Assembly (NCBI GenBank): GCA_000467715.1 | Contig: AJFK01000485.1 | Span: 62,001-126,000 of the forward strand | Source: Hysterium pulicare CBS 123377 | Taxonomy: Eukaryota; Ascomycota; Dothideomycetes; Hysteriales; Hysteriaceae | DNA: 64,000 nt | Direction of reading: 5' to 3' | Shown: piece after piece, positions 1-12,048 of the stretch | Numbering within the stretch: position 1 is the stretch's first letter | How the letters are laid out: each line of letters begins with the position of its first letter | Program-made: the position numbers and the translations under genes | The notes under the pieces: generated by a model | Database searches by the model: none | Told to the model about the DNA's origin: nothing | Seen by the model: the letters and a program-made list of their open reading frames with translations, nothing else

Positions 1-2604
1 TTGCAGCTTTCGGGAAATGAGGGAGAGTCCGGTCCTGAAAGCCATCGGCTACACGCTTGCCACCAATCATCTGCTGTCCAACAGATGCAACCATCTGAGA
101 AACGTTGATGTTGGAGCCCTTGGACCCACACTTGGCCATAATCAGAGGTGCGTTCCATTTGCTAAGCTGTTCGAAACAGATATCACCAGCAGCTTGTCGA
201 ACGCCAGATAAGATACCACCAATCTTATTCTCCATGGTCTGTTCCTCATTGCATCCCGGGTCCCTCATTAGCTTGCGATCCCTAAAATCTTTGATTAACT
301 TGTCGCATTTAGCATAAGCCTCCTCGACTAAAGCCTGCTTTTTGCGGACAAGGTCGAAGGAGGGCGTAACATCTGAGATACCAATTGAGAAACCATTGTT
401 CGTAAGCCAGCGGGCTGAAAGTTTGGCGAGACGATTCATGCCATGGACGGCGTGGTCTGGGCCAAAATCTCGCATCATGACGTAGAAAACAGAGTCCTTT
501 TTGCCATCTCCAACCGTTGCTTTATCCATTACACCGCACATTACTTCCGAGTTGCGGATGACCAGGTAGGCATCGTCTTCATTCAAGTCTGGAGCTTTGC
601 CGTCTGGGTCAGGTTTGAATTGCTTGCAGGCGGCGTCAAGGTTGACCAAGACATTACACTTCTTGTTCGGACGCATCAGCACATTGAAGACTTGTTTGCC
701 CGTCCACAACATCTGGGGTTTCAGGATGACTGGATCCGGAAGCTCGATGGGCTGTCTCTCGCCGGTAATCGGGTCGACTACGACGTCGCCATTAAACATG
801 TAGGAGCAGATATGTGCGAAAGTCTTTCGATCGTAGAAGTTGTTCTTATTACTGAGTAGATATGCGGCTGTGATGAAGTCCTGAATGGCAGCAATGATAG
901 GAGTGCCATTTTTTGGGGTTGCTAGGTTATGTTTCACTCCCATCAGCTCGATAGCTTCCGTGCGGGCTTCCTCGGTCTGCGGTACGTGCAGGTTCATTTC
1001 GTCCCCATCGAAATCGGCATTGTATGGGTTACAAACGCATTCGTTGAGTCGGAATGTTCTTCCCGGTCGAATTTTGGCTTTATGGCTCAGAATACTGAGT
1101 TTGTGGAGTGAGGGTTGCCGATTGAATAAGACGATGTCTCCATCCTCCAGATGTCTCTCAACAATATCGCCAATCTGCAACTTCTCGGCAGCTTGTTCTC
1201 TAGCTGCCTTGGGTAGGACACCTGGCATGAGTTTATATCCCTTCAATTTAAGAATGAACTTGGCTCCCGGATGCTTTGGCCCATTCTTGACGCACCGTCT
1301 AAGTTTCTCGATGTTGTAGCGTGAGACCTTCTCTGGATACGTGAGATTTCTTGCAACTCTATCCGGGACAGCTACCTCGTCGATTCCTAAGTTGGGGTCA
1401 GGGCCAATGACCGTACGTCCGGAGAAATCGACACGCTTTCCCGAAAGGTTTTGTCGAAATCTGCCTCCTTTGCCTTTCAATCTCTGGCAGAAGCCTCGCA
1501 TGGATTTTGTGAATCCTTGCTGTTGAAGTCCAGGAGCCTCCGCGTTGATGTACATAGCTATTTGGAGTTGTAAGAAATCCCATTGCTCCATAATTGTCTG
1601 GATAGGTTGGCCACGCTCAAGTCCGGCTCTGATGATGCCGCTGATTTGGCAAATATCTCCGACCTTGTTTGTGATGTCGTCTTCTGTCGCTCCAGCTTCC
1701 TGAGCGACCGATGGCCGGATGCTCACAGGCGGTACCGGAACGTATTCCCAAATCAACATTTCTGGTCGAGCGTCCTCGGGAATCATACCAAGTAACTCGC
1801 AATCTGATGCTGAGATCCTCCGAAATAAATTAAGCACCCTCAACGGATGCATGTCGTCGACCGCTTTCTTCAGGTGCTTATCAATCTCTGCGTTGTTTGA
1901 TTTCGCCGTTTCAAACGATTGATCGAAGGCTTCTTTGCATGGAGGGGGAACTTTTGACTTCGCGGTAGACCGATTGTAGGAATCGTATTTGAGATGCACG
2001 ATTTTGAGGGGGTGATGAGCGACCTTCCGAACTGGTCCATTGATGGAGCCACAGTGTAGACATACTTTGCGCTTCCTACATTCCTCAGTCACACTTTTCG
2101 AGATCTTGGTCCGCGCTATGTTGTCTTTGTGCGGCCGACGCACACTTCGCAAAAAGCTCCGCCGCTGGGTCTCGTCCAGCAATATTCGAGAGCAGTCCTT
2201 GCAAATGTTCTGCAACACCTCGATTATCGTCCTCAAATAGCCCACATGGAAGGCCGGCAGCGCAAGTTTGATATGTCCAAAATGCCCATTACAGTTCTTC
2301 AGATCCTGGGCACAAGTATCGCATACGGTTCCCTTGGTCGAAGTGCCCATGCGCCGGTCCATAGGCCCATTGCGCGTGAGGGTGCGGTTCTGGACGTTGT
2401 TGCCGAGATCGTAGACATTGCGGTCGGAGACTTCAAGGACGGCTTGGTTGACAATGTCTTGGTTAGAGCTGGGAGGACAAGTAAGCTATGTTAAGAGTGA
2501 CGGATGAAGGCTGGAAAGGTATCTTACGATATGCCAAACTGAATCTGCTTAATACGCTTGGGCACCCAGTCGGCAACCTGCAACTTGGCGTCATCTCGAT
2601 TCAT
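1..2604 (-). CDS. RPC1: RNA polymerase III largest subunit (RPC1/RPC160), N-terminal part, runs off left edge
   Basis: Catalytic largest subunit of nuclear RNA polymerase III, which makes tRNA, 5S rRNA and U6. About 848 of roughly 1,450 residues lie in the window; the C-terminal half is beyond base 1. Exons are 2528..2604 and 1..2468, with a 59-nt intron; the phase is consistent. The start codon at 2604 is the first in-frame ATG after an upstream stop and gives an N-terminus like the yeast protein (WVPKRIKQIQFG). Visible: the clamp zinc-site cysteines CDTC...CNGHFGH, a second CxxC (CLHCG), the RLKGKGGRFRQNLSGKRVDFSGR rudder/lid region (shown in parts here), and the metal A motif NADFDGDEMN. 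Pol III identity rests on DFITAAYLLSNKNNFYDR and MDKATVGDGKKDSVFY, which match RPC1 rather than RPB1 or RPA1. The downstream neighbour is a transporter on the same strand, with no functional link. Confidence 0.96.
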
Positions 2605-3105
2605 CTTGTCGAGGCTAAGAGACCGAACTCCTTCGTTCACACGTCAACCTTGGACGCTATTATCGCATGAGTCTGCAATGCGGTGAGGCCCCGAGATAGT
2701 CGACCACTGTGGATAGTAGGGAGGCCGATCGCGATAGTGTCAGCCGTACAGTCGTTTTAAGCGTCGACTAGGAGAGTGTGAGAGGATATTGGGGCGCAGA
2801 GTCATACTTTCGTACTGGTTAAGGTTGGACTGCTGAAGCTTCGCGGTTGGAAAAATAGGTGGGGTACGGCCGGAGATCAGCCGGCGACTCATTCACATCG
2901 CGGGGTTCAAAGCCATACATCATAAACATAGTGTTAAGCATCTACCTAGGCACTCCACCAAGAAGCCTAAGTTCCATACCTCAGATTTCCAACCTGTCTT
3001 GACCATCTCAAGTGCCTTAGATTTCTAATCAGCAACTCGCAAGACCGGCTGGCGCTCATACTCCATTGAAATTATATGCTTCATATCAATCTGGATCAGT
3101 TCATA
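2605..3105. other. intergenic region, RPC1 promoter side
   Basis: About 500 bases between the RPC1 start and the end of the transporter gene, both on the minus strand. It must hold the RPC1 promoter and the transporter 3' end. I see no clear TATA box, repeat or RNA gene. Confidence 0.5.
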
Positions 3106-4134
3106 TCAACTCCCAGCCCCATCAAAGGCCTTAACAAGTCCCATAGATGCGGTTGCTGCAATCCCGCCCAACACAACCATCTGCACACCACCCGAAGCAT
3201 ATTTCCAGTTTCTCTTCCATACTCCTCCAGCTCTGTTTCCACCATTCCCGCTATCATTATGCATATTAAGATACGTCTTTCCCCACCCAAACCCAAACAA
3301 AGCACCCACCATAACGATAGCGCTCCAAGAAAACGCCCTGCCCACCTCTGCAATCACAAAGTATGGCAGCAAAGGAATCAAACCGCCGAAAAAGTAGCCG
3401 GCCGAGATCGTAAGCGCGGAAATCCAGGCTGAGCGTGTATTTGAGCGTGGAGGAATATTGTGGTGGAAGGTCAGAAGAAAGGAGGCCAAGACGTCAGGAT
3501 CCGTCGAGAGTGGTATTTCCGAGGATGGAGAACTCGAGGTGGAAAGATATGGCAGCAGTGTCTCACGAGCAACTTGGAGAGCTCTTTCTGGGTTCGAGTG
3601 GACGAGAGTGCGAGTTGAGGTGATTGTGGAGGCGTGGGCTTCGCTGTTCACTCATGTATTAGCAATCATAACCGATGTCCATTTGATGCAGCAAGGGATG
3701 TGTTGCACATACCCTTCCCCTCTCGCAGCGAGCCAGCCACCTACTCCCATACTAATAGCACCAGCCGTCAGCTCCGCCAACCCACCAAATATCACGACCC
3801 TACTACTCCCCAGAGCGCTCAGTCCCGCAGTCAGAGCAAATGGTACTGTCAGTCCATCGGATAGGCCGATAGTAGCATCTGATATTATCCGAGGATCTAT
3901 AGGCCTTGTCGGATTTGAGTATGAAGACGATGGGAGAGTGTCGTTTGCAGACCGCTTGTCCATGCATCGTCCCGAATCCAAGAAGCCCGAGTCGAAGTCA
4001 CCCTCTTCTGGATCTTCAGTTGATGTCGCAGAAGATGTGGGGAAAATTGGGGAGTCTTCCAGATCATAGTTCACATGTTCATATCGAGAAGTGTTGGGTG
4101 GGAAGACGAGGTTCTTGAGGAAGAAAAGTGCCAT
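3106..4134 (-). CDS. CCC1/VIT1-family vacuolar iron/manganese transporter
   Basis: Predicted proton-coupled Fe2+/Mn2+ transporter of the vacuolar membrane (yeast Ccc1 / plant VIT1 family), which loads metal into the vacuole. Exons are 3713..4134 and 3106..3643 with a 69-nt intron; phase is consistent, giving 319 residues, close to the family length. The first membrane helix carries the family signature: IISDATIGLSDGLTVPFALTAG (split here as DATIGLSDGLTVPFALT), followed by GGLAELTAGAISMGVGGWLA with the metal-coordinating E and M residues. The long acidic insertion EDPEEGDFDSGF precedes helix 1. The C-terminal part has three further helices (TISAGYFFGGLIPLLPYF and others). I chose the ATG at 4134; an in-frame ATG at 4323 would add a 63-residue unlike-family extension. 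Ccc1 genes are commonly controlled by iron (HapX/Yap5); no site was verified here. Confidence 0.9.
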
Positions 4135-4630
4135 TGTGCTGTCGCTGTTCGTCAACGCTGGGGGTAAGTGTGAGATGCATGGTGGTTGAGGCTTTCGGGG
4201 CTTCTTTTGAAGGCCCTGGTGGATGGTACGGTGGTTAGCCCGGAATGAGAAGGTGAATGGTGTTACGATGCAAGGGCAACCCACGTGCATATCCAGAAGC
4301 CAAGATTTGCTTGAGATCGTCAAAGCTTCAACGCTAGTGTCAGCTTATTCCGAGAGCTATTGATTGGTTGGGATACTCGCTCATCAGGGGGAGAACTTCA
4401 AAGTGTTCTGGCATCACTGATATATTCTGCTCCCAGCATGTGCTAGACCCATGTCCGTTATCCTTCTCATTCTCGGAGAAGAGAGTCCAGATTCAGAACA
4501 GTTCTTTGTATGACTTAGGAGACCTTCGACAGCATTGAATATGAGCAGGAGCGGCTAGATAAAGCAGATGTGCGTCGAATGGGTATCAAATACGTATTTA
4601 ATCTCAACTGAACAGTTCGCTGAGCCCTTC
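4135..4630. other. intergenic region upstream of the CCC1-like gene
   Basis: About 500 bases between the CCC1-like start and the GUF1 stop. It should contain the iron-transporter promoter and the GUF1 3' UTR. Nothing else recognised. Confidence 0.5.
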
Positions 4631-6704
4631 TCACTTTGCCAAAAAGGCCTGAAAAGCCTTCTGATCGATAATCACATTCCCCACAGCTCTCAGCTTCTTC
4701 CTGCCCTCCTTCTGCTTCTCCAACAACTTCCTCCTCCTACTAACGTCGCTAGCGTGTAACTTCGCCAGAACATCCTTTCGAAACGGTTTAATCGTAGCAC
4801 GAGCGACTATCCTCCTCCCCACCGCCGCTTGGATGACCACCTCAAACATCTGCCGGTCCACATGCTCTTTGAATTTGTCAACCCAAGCACGACCCTGACG
4901 ATCCACTTGACTGGCGTGAAGGACGCGAGCGACGGCATCAACGGGTGCGCCGTTAACCAGGAGTTGGAGTTTTACGATGTTTGATCTTCGGAATCCGGCG
5001 TCTTCATAGTCGAGTGATGCGTAACCTTTGGTCGCGCCTTTTAGTTTCCCGAAGAAGTCTTCAACAAGGTGAGCGAGCGGGAGGTCGTATTTAAGAATCA
5101 CTTGTGTGGCAGTGAAGAAGGTGAGCTCTTTCTGTTCACCACGATTCCCCTCGCAGAGTTCTATCACTTTCCCGAGATACTCTTCTGGAAGTGTGACTGT
5201 GGCGGAGACATACGGCTCGTGGAGTTCGGCGACATTGTTATGGTGTTTATCCTGGTCGGGGAATTCCGCTGGGTTCGAAATGATGGATTCGGTGCCATCT
5301 CGCCAGACGATTTTAAATGGCACGGAGGGAGGGGTTATGATGATACTAGCGCCATGTTCTTGCCGTAGACGGTCTTCGAAGACGGAGCAGTGAAGAGTTC
5401 CTAGAAAGCCGAGACGCCATCCTGCACCAAGTGCATCTGACGACTCCTTTTGAACTGTGACGCTGCGGTCGTTGAGGACGATTTGGTTGATGCTTTCTTC
5501 GAGATGTTCGTAGTTATCTTGGTCTACTGGGAAAGCAGCCACGAAGACCATTGACTTTGGTTCCTCGAAGCCTGGGTAGGGTTCTACCAAACTCTCGGAG
5601 CCAATTGTTGTGTATGTGTCTCCAACCTTGGCTTCCTGGGATTTCTTCATGCCAGGATTGAAATGAATGTATCCGACTTGACCAGCCTTAAGCACAGTCT
5701 GAGGTGTCTGATTTGGATACATGATCCCAACTTCTCCAACAATATATTTAAGACCAGTCGCAAACGACCTGATTTGGTCTCCAGGTTTGACCTGACCATC
5801 GAATATTCTCACAAGAAGTATGACACCCTTATATACATCGTACCACGAGTCGACCAGGAGCAATCTCAGCGGTTTGGCGAGGTCACCGACCGGCGCTGGT
5901 ATTTGTTCGACAACGCTTGGTAACAGAGCTTCGACATTGATTCCAGTCTTTGCCGAGACCAAGACGGCCTTTTCAGGGTCGAGTTCGAATGTAGTTTGGA
6001 TTTGCTCGAGAGCTCGTTCAGGGTCTGCTGTAGGCAGATCAATCTTATTGATCACCGGTACAAGTGTCAGTCCTTGAGAGAATGCCAGGTAGAAATTCGC
6101 AACAGTCTGCGCTTGAACTCCTTGACTGGCATCGACCAGCAGGAGAGCTATAGGAAAGTTAGCTATTGCTTGCAATTGTCGAGAGGGTTGCCTTACCTCC
6201 TCCGCAGCTTGCGTAACTCCTGGAGACCTCCGCGCGGAAATCGACGTGCCCTGGAGTATCTACCAGATGCAATAGATAGTCCTCGCCCTTGTAGTTATAT
6301 ATCATCGTACATGTCTGTGCCTTGACAGTAATTCCCCGCTCGCGCTCCACATCCAGCTTGTCCAAAATCTGCTTGTTGCCTCCTGGTTCAATTGTGCCGG
6401 TAAGCTCCAGCAGGCGGTCGCTGAGGGTGCTTTTGCCATGGTCAACGTGTGCTACGATACAGAAATTTCGGTATCGGTCTATCGGTATATCCGCAATTCG
6501 TTTCTCTAGCTCCGACTGAGGTTTGCGAGCCTGGGCATATTTAGGGGCGGTCGTACGAAAGGTGCGGAGGCCAATTGAGGTCAGGGAAGTGGTATGGCAA
6601 GCATTGAAAGGGGTGGCATTTGCCCGGCAGCACTGCAGGAGGCTATTGGCAGTCCGGAAGCATGATCGCATGAGTTCGAGATGAAGGGGTGCGGAGGAGC
6701 TCAC
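4631..6704 (-). CDS. GUF1: GUF1, mitochondrial elongation factor 4 (LepA-type translation GTPase)
   Basis: Mitochondrial ribosome back-translocating GTPase, homologue of bacterial LepA/EF4, which supports mitochondrial protein synthesis under stress. Exons are 6197..6704 and 4631..6147 (49-nt intron), giving 674 residues; yeast Guf1 is 645. GTPase motifs in order: AHVDHGKST (residues 85-93), [22 protein letters not shown]. After the G domain come domain II, the EF-G-like domains ([19 protein letters not shown]) and the LepA-specific C-terminal domain ([21 protein letters not shown]). The first 55 residues are Ser/Arg-rich with few acidic residues, as expected for a mitochondrial presequence. 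A second in-frame ATG at residue 12 could also start it. It is divergent from MAD2 across about 310 bases. Confidence 0.95.
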
Positions 6705-7013
6705 ATTGAAGCTTGTAAAGCTGCCGAGAAAAAAAGTTTAGATCTTATCTAATCACCTGCAGAGAACATCGCGATTCTGCACTGGGACGCTCCCACCACA
6801 ACTCAAACACATCACAGCTACTTGCAAGAGGAATTCTATCATCCATTGCATTTGAAGCCATTGCTGCTTCTTTCTTGAATTGAGTTCTACTGTCAAACCA
6901 TCGTGTGAAATTATTGTATCACCTTCTTTGTGGCGTTGCCTAGTCAACCCGCTACATAAACAAAGTCTCACTCTCGCTCGAACGAAGACACCGACAACCA
7001 GTGTGCAAGCAAA
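6705..7013. promoter_or_regulatory. shared intergenic promoter between GUF1 (-) and MAD2 (+)
   Basis: A 309-base gap between two divergent start codons, so it must carry both promoters and both 5' UTRs. No TATA box is evident, in keeping with housekeeping genes. Inference from gene layout only. Confidence 0.6.
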
Positions 7014-8140
7014 ATGTCTCAATCAAAATCGTCCTCGAAAAAGGATTCTTCCAAAATTCATAGGCTAGCTCTCAAAGGTGAGTTTGTCGAAATCAATGTG
7101 CAGAATCATAAAGACTTCCAAAATGCTCATACGTATCCAGGTTCCTCCAAACTAATATCAGAATTCGTACGTTGCTGGCTAGATTCAATTCCCAAGTGAG
7201 AAGAGAAATTAATTCACTGCAGTTTGAATACTCAATAAATACGATTTTGTGAGTCCCCGTGTTTCAGGTGCTTGCAGGACTACATACTAACAGCGCCTAC
7301 AGATTCCAGCGAGGTGTATATCCTGCGGAGGATTTTACAGCGTATGTCTTTCTCTAAACAGGATATATTGGATCTACTGACTAAAATGATGATAGTGTCA
7401 AAAAATATGGGTTGACAATGATGGGTTTGTGCTTCTTCTGCGGTTGTGGAATTCACTTTGCTGATTCAATTGTAGTTACGGCCGATGACCAAGTCAAGGC
7501 TTACATCAAAAAGATCATGTCGCAACTGAAAGAATGGATGTACGGTGGTAAAATATCTAAGCTTGTCGTAGTAATCACGAGCAAGGAAACAGGCGAGCAC
7601 GTCGAAAGGTGGCAGTTTGATGTGAGTTCCCCTTCGAATAGGAGGATCATAGCCGGCCATTGACATTTCACAGGTTCAAATATTTGGCAAGTCATCACGG
7701 GGCAAGTCATCCAAGAAGAGCGGCGACAAGGAAAATGCAGCCCCAGAGTAATTGTTCCCAGTTTTAATCAATGCAGAATACTGATAAGCTGTCATTTGCT
7801 AATAATACACAGGGGCACCGAATCACCCGCCGATAAAACCGAGGAAGAAATTCAGGCCGAGATCCAATCCATCTTCCGACAGATAACAGCCTCAGTGACT
7901 TTCCTGCCAATGCTAGATGGAAATTGCACATTCAACGTCCTAGTCTATGCAGATGCCGATTCAGATGTGCCCATGGAGTGGGGCGATAGCGATGCCAAGG
8001 AGATCAAAAACGGCGAGAAGGTGCAGCTGAGGAGTTTCAGCACAAGTAATCATCGTGTGGATACTCTTGTTAGCTACAGGTATGATTATTTTCCCTGTAA
8101 ACCCTGGATTCGACTGATAGATGTCAGGCTTGCTGATTGA
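7014..8140 (+). CDS. MAD2: MAD2, spindle assembly checkpoint HORMA protein
   Basis: Mad2 binds Mad1 at unattached kinetochores and Cdc20 in the mitotic checkpoint complex, delaying anaphase. I resolve nine exons: 7014..7077, 7141..7166, 7223..7248, 7303..7341, 7396..7424, 7476..7621, 7674..7747, 7813..8079, 8128..8140. All phases agree, giving 227 residues. The HORMA domain spans almost the whole protein: ALKGSSKLISEFFEYSIN, FQRGVYPAEDFT, VTADDQVKAYIKKIMSQL, SKETGEHVERWQFDV, and the C-terminal safety-belt segment ending STSNHRVDTLVSYRLAD. Between residues about 130 and 155 a short Lys/Ser-rich loop (GKSSRGKSSKKSGDKENAA) is longer than in human MAD2L1. Eight introns in a 1.1-kb gene, including two 26-nt exons and one 13-nt terminal coding exon, is dense even for this clade. 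Confidence 0.95.
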
Positions 8141-8756
8141 TGGTACCGCCTACAATTCTTTTTTGGCGTTCTTTTCCGGCGCAGCCCTTGCCTATTGTCA
8201 CGGATATATGTAATGGCGCATTGGCGCAGTTTGTTCGTATCTTGTCTGATACTCCTACTTTCTTCAAAACAATCGTACTTCGCTCGAGATGTACACTCGG
8301 TGGACGTATGTGTTGTTCGTGCCTTGCTATACTCTAGGCTCGCTTCAGTTATGAAAAGCGTTACTCTCGGTTCTATACCTTGGATTTTTGAATTACTTCT
8401 ATGTCGCGTCGCGACCTCGGTATATACTTAGCTTCCAATGTAAAACATTTTAGCTCACAGGTTTTCATACACTGTCGGATTCCCTGAATATCTCCTTAAC
8501 TAAAGTCATGGTTTACCAGCTTTCTTCCATCTGGTAGAATGAGTGTCTGACTAGCCTGTTAATCAACTCCTCATGATGTGAAGCCAGTATATTAGGACGT
8601 CTGAAGCTCAACTAGCAAAAAATAGATCATACAGACCGTAATTATGCCCCCTTCCATCCAAGCCCAAGTACCCAATTATCACACAAAACGCCGCTCATAA
8701 CACTTACTCCACCCAACCCATCGTCATAAAGATAGTTGAAAAGTACGAAATTCATT
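8141..8756. other. intergenic region between convergent genes
   Basis: About 615 bases where MAD2 (+) and the MFS gene (-) converge; it holds both 3' UTRs. Short open frames here have no coding character I can support. Confidence 0.5.
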
Positions 8757-11173
8757 TCAATATCCCCGCCCCGCATCCCTAGCCTCCCGTCCAAAACTAT
8801 CCTTAGAAACCAAGCCCATCGTAGGTCTAGCCCCAAGTCTCCTCGCTCCCATCAAATCAATCGAGCGATTCGATCCCCTCGAACTCGTCGGCCTCCTCGT
8901 CCCTGCTCCAATAATACTCTCTCTTGCCTCATATCCATCAGGTAAGTAGGTTTCTCGCCCGCTGCCGGTCCGTATGATGCCGGGTCCGGGTGCTAGTTCG
9001 CTGGATGGTCGACCGCTCTGCGCACCGTGGCTGTAGGAGCGCGTTGAGGTGAGGAGGGGTGGGGGCGCGAGATCTTCCCAGTCGTCTATTACTGGATCGA
9101 GTTCGTGGGAGCGGGATAAGGATGCTGCTGCGGTAGAAGTATCACGGAGAGAGGAGTAGGAGCGCTGAGTAGCGTAGCCAGAGTCGCGAGCCTCGGGTTT
9201 GACACCTTTCCCGTAAGAGTTCTTGTTCTTTAGGAAATCCTTCTCGTAGTCGGGGCTGGGCGGTGTAGTGGTGGGATTGCTGGCTCGAGGAGTCGTGTCC
9301 GCCCCTGAGTCAGGAGATGTAGATGGAGCAGGAGGAATTTTCTCAATCCCGCTTCCCTCAAGCGTAGATCCCGAACTCGAAAAGCGGACGTGGCGTTGAT
9401 GCCATTCGCTCTTTGAATAATCGAAGGGCTTGTCGCCGCCCTTGCCGAACCAGAGAGGTTCGAGCTTTGCGATCTTTACGACGGAGAGCCAGGGGTTGCG
9501 AGTACGGGAGGCTGAGTCGAAGAGAACATCGACTTCTTCAAGGCTCCGGTAGGCGGTTTCGGGATAGAAGAAGTAGATTAGGGGCACGATGACGGCGTTT
9601 GCAACGGCGAAGATGATGTAGGTTTTGTAGCCTAAGTTGTGAAAGGCTATTGGGGTTATGAGGACGACCCTGGATTCAATTAGTCAATTGTGGGCTAGAA
9701 TGGAAGAATATCATGAGTTGTGGGCTTACACAAAGTTCACAAGCCAATTTGCGCTGGTGCTAAGCGCATTCGCAGGTCCACGTATCCGTAAAGGAACGAT
9801 TTCGACCTGGTAGAGCCATGCCATGCCCTGCCATCCGATTGCAAAGAATGTCGCGAATCCGAATATGAACACCGTAGCTGCGATATGAGCCCCGTAGATA
9901 TTATGCTTATCTTTGAGGTAGATTAAAACGGTCAATAGAATCATGCAAATCGACATCCCTGTGGCTCCAAACATCATAAGGCTTCGTCGTCCCCAGAACC
10001 TGTCGATGCCCACGACGGCGACGAAGGAAGCGAGGAAGTACTCGGTTGAAGCGCAGCCTGCAAGAAGACGTGCTACGCCAAGCGAATATCCCGTTTGTTG
10101 CCAAAACATAAGTGCGAGATATTGTAGCGCCAAGTTGACGCCGGTCATTTGTTGAAAGACCTGGATGAAAAAGGCCAGTACAGAACGGTGAAAATGTCTA
10201 CTCTCGCCATTCGAAAGAAGCCCCTTTGTACTCGCAGCACTCATCTCCAAGATCGCATCTTTGATCTGCAGGAACTCATCTCTAACATCTTGCCCATCCT
10301 CCGGGAGGTCATTCAGTGCCCCTAGAACAGTCAATGCCTCGGTTTCGCGTCCTGTCAAAATGAGCCAGCGCGGGGACTCCGGCAGCCGTAGAAGTAAAGT
10401 GAACGCGAGAAGTGCGAACATGATTTGGAAGGCGATGGGGACGCGCCAAGCGGCGGAGCTATGCTCGATGTATGCGAAAGCGAAGGTCATCCAGTAAGAG
10501 AGGGAGAGTCCAGCGGCTATGAAGGCGCCAGATGTGACCATGAGGATTGTGCCTTTTCGGTGGGATTTGACACATTCAGCCTGGTAAGCGGGAGCTGTGG
10601 CGGTGGTGAAGCCGTTACCTGATCATTTATCAACGGATGTCCCCAACTGGGATTGTGAGAGACGAGGAGACTTCTTCACATACCAAATCCTGCAATGAAT
10701 CTTCCCGCAACTAGTTGTCCGAAGCTGTAAGATGAGCTTTGAATGATCTCGCCCATCATCCAGATGCTCAGACCGAGGAGAAGTGTTTTGCGTCTGCCTA
10801 AATAGTCTCCAAGGAATATGGTGAGCATGGCGCTGGCGAAGCAGCCAATGTTCCACGTCGCGACGGTGATGCCTGTTGAAATGAGTGTTTGCAAAAGACG
10901 TTCCTCGTGAGGACTGAGTTACCTTGAATCCGAGCATTGTACCCTGAAGGATTGGTCACGGTGTCAATCTGAGGGAATTGACGCAGAAAAGCCGGAACGG
11001 TAAGGAGGCCTCCGAAGTCGCCTTGTGAATAACCAAAGACGCTATGCGCCTTCGTCAATGTTGCGCTGGGATAAAAGCAAACAGAATGGATGCACATACA
11101 AGAAACAAAGGCCACAGACGGAGCTGATGACGAAACTTAGTTGGTCGCCGCGCAGGCCAAAGAAACGCGCCAT
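8757..11173 (-). CDS. MFS sugar-porter-like transporter with a long cytosolic C-terminal tail
   Basis: Predicted 12-helix plasma-membrane sugar/polyol porter. Five exons: 11100..11173, 10923..11041, 10684..10872, 9730..10618, 8757..9669; all phases agree, 727 residues. Family marks: GYSQGDFGG in helix 1 (usual GYDQGVFGG), GDYLGRRKTLLLG loop 2-3, RFIAGFGNGF, PESPRWLI, QVFQQMTGVNLALQY, FGFATFFAIGWQGMAWLYQVEI and PETAYRSLEEVDVLF. Some canonical residues differ from hexose transporters (for example QGDFGG), so the substrate is open. The core ends near residue 475; the remaining ~250 residues are a Ser/Pro/Arg-rich cytosolic tail, far longer than the usual 30-60. It includes an acidic VIDDWEDLAP stretch near residue 620. 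Such tails occur in transporter-like nutrient sensors, which is only a suggestion here. Confidence 0.9.
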
Positions 11174-12048
11174 AGAGATAGGAATAGAGTCAAGATGATA
11201 AAGATATTGAATTTCAACGCGACAACACCACAGAAGTCCAAGAATATTGATGAAAGTCCGAAACTTGGCCAACAACGAAAGCGGAATACCTTTGAACTTA
11301 GCTACAACAACGGGCCGTAGCCGTCAGCCGTCAAAAAAAGCTGTGCATCGTCTCCTCCCCGGTGCTGCGTCATGACTGTCCAGCCATCCAGACAGCATGG
11401 GTCGATTTCCGACCCATTCACCGTGGTTCAGCTCGTGTTCTGGGGATTATCCCAGCACCAGACCGCCCAGAACCAAGTCGACGGGCCGGTTCGATCGATC
11501 GGACTGTGCGGGCAGGTACCGATGGGCCACGACTGGGTCCATCTGTGTTGAAGCGAGATGCTTTGATAAGCTTGGTTAGTTTACCTATTCGTTGTCCGTG
11601 CTTCCCAGACGTCATCAAGAACGCCAGGCGGGAAGAGAGGAGCCGCGCGATACCTTTGGAATGCCTCAATCTTGCTTTGACTGAATATGGGAATTCATGT
11701 CTCTATGTGGTAGTGGAACTCCTTTCGAACCGGACATCAAAGCCAAAGTCTGGTGGTTGTGGATAGAAGTGCGCCAAACCAGCTCTCACAACACTAGTAC
11801 TCTAATTTTCTCCGCACGTTAAAAGTCAATCAGCCTTTTGCGCAAGAGGAGCAATTCGAGCCGAGTTATTCGGCATCAAACTGACAGATCAGTGTCCAAT
11901 GAACGGGTGAGGCCGTTGGAGACTCCAGCCCTCCTTGGCCAATCCACATCCACCTGAGTTCCATCTCCAACTAAACAGAAATGGCATATAACACGAAGCA
12001 AAAGAAAATGAAGACGTCTTCCCCATCCTACTCCAGAATTTCCGTCTT
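11174..12048. other. intergenic region upstream of the MFS gene
   Basis: About 875 bases. It contains the MFS gene promoter and probably a 5' UTR. A 134-codon plus-strand frame (11362..11766) has no recognisable domain and low-complexity Arg/Pro content; I do not call it. Confidence 0.5.

Noticed and set aside
443-1319. Plus-strand frames up to 144 codons across the RPC1 gene
   Set aside because: Antisense shadows of the highly conserved RPC1 coding strand.
11362-11766. 134-codon plus-strand open frame
   Set aside because: Arg/Pro-rich, no domain, lies in the promoter side of the MFS gene.
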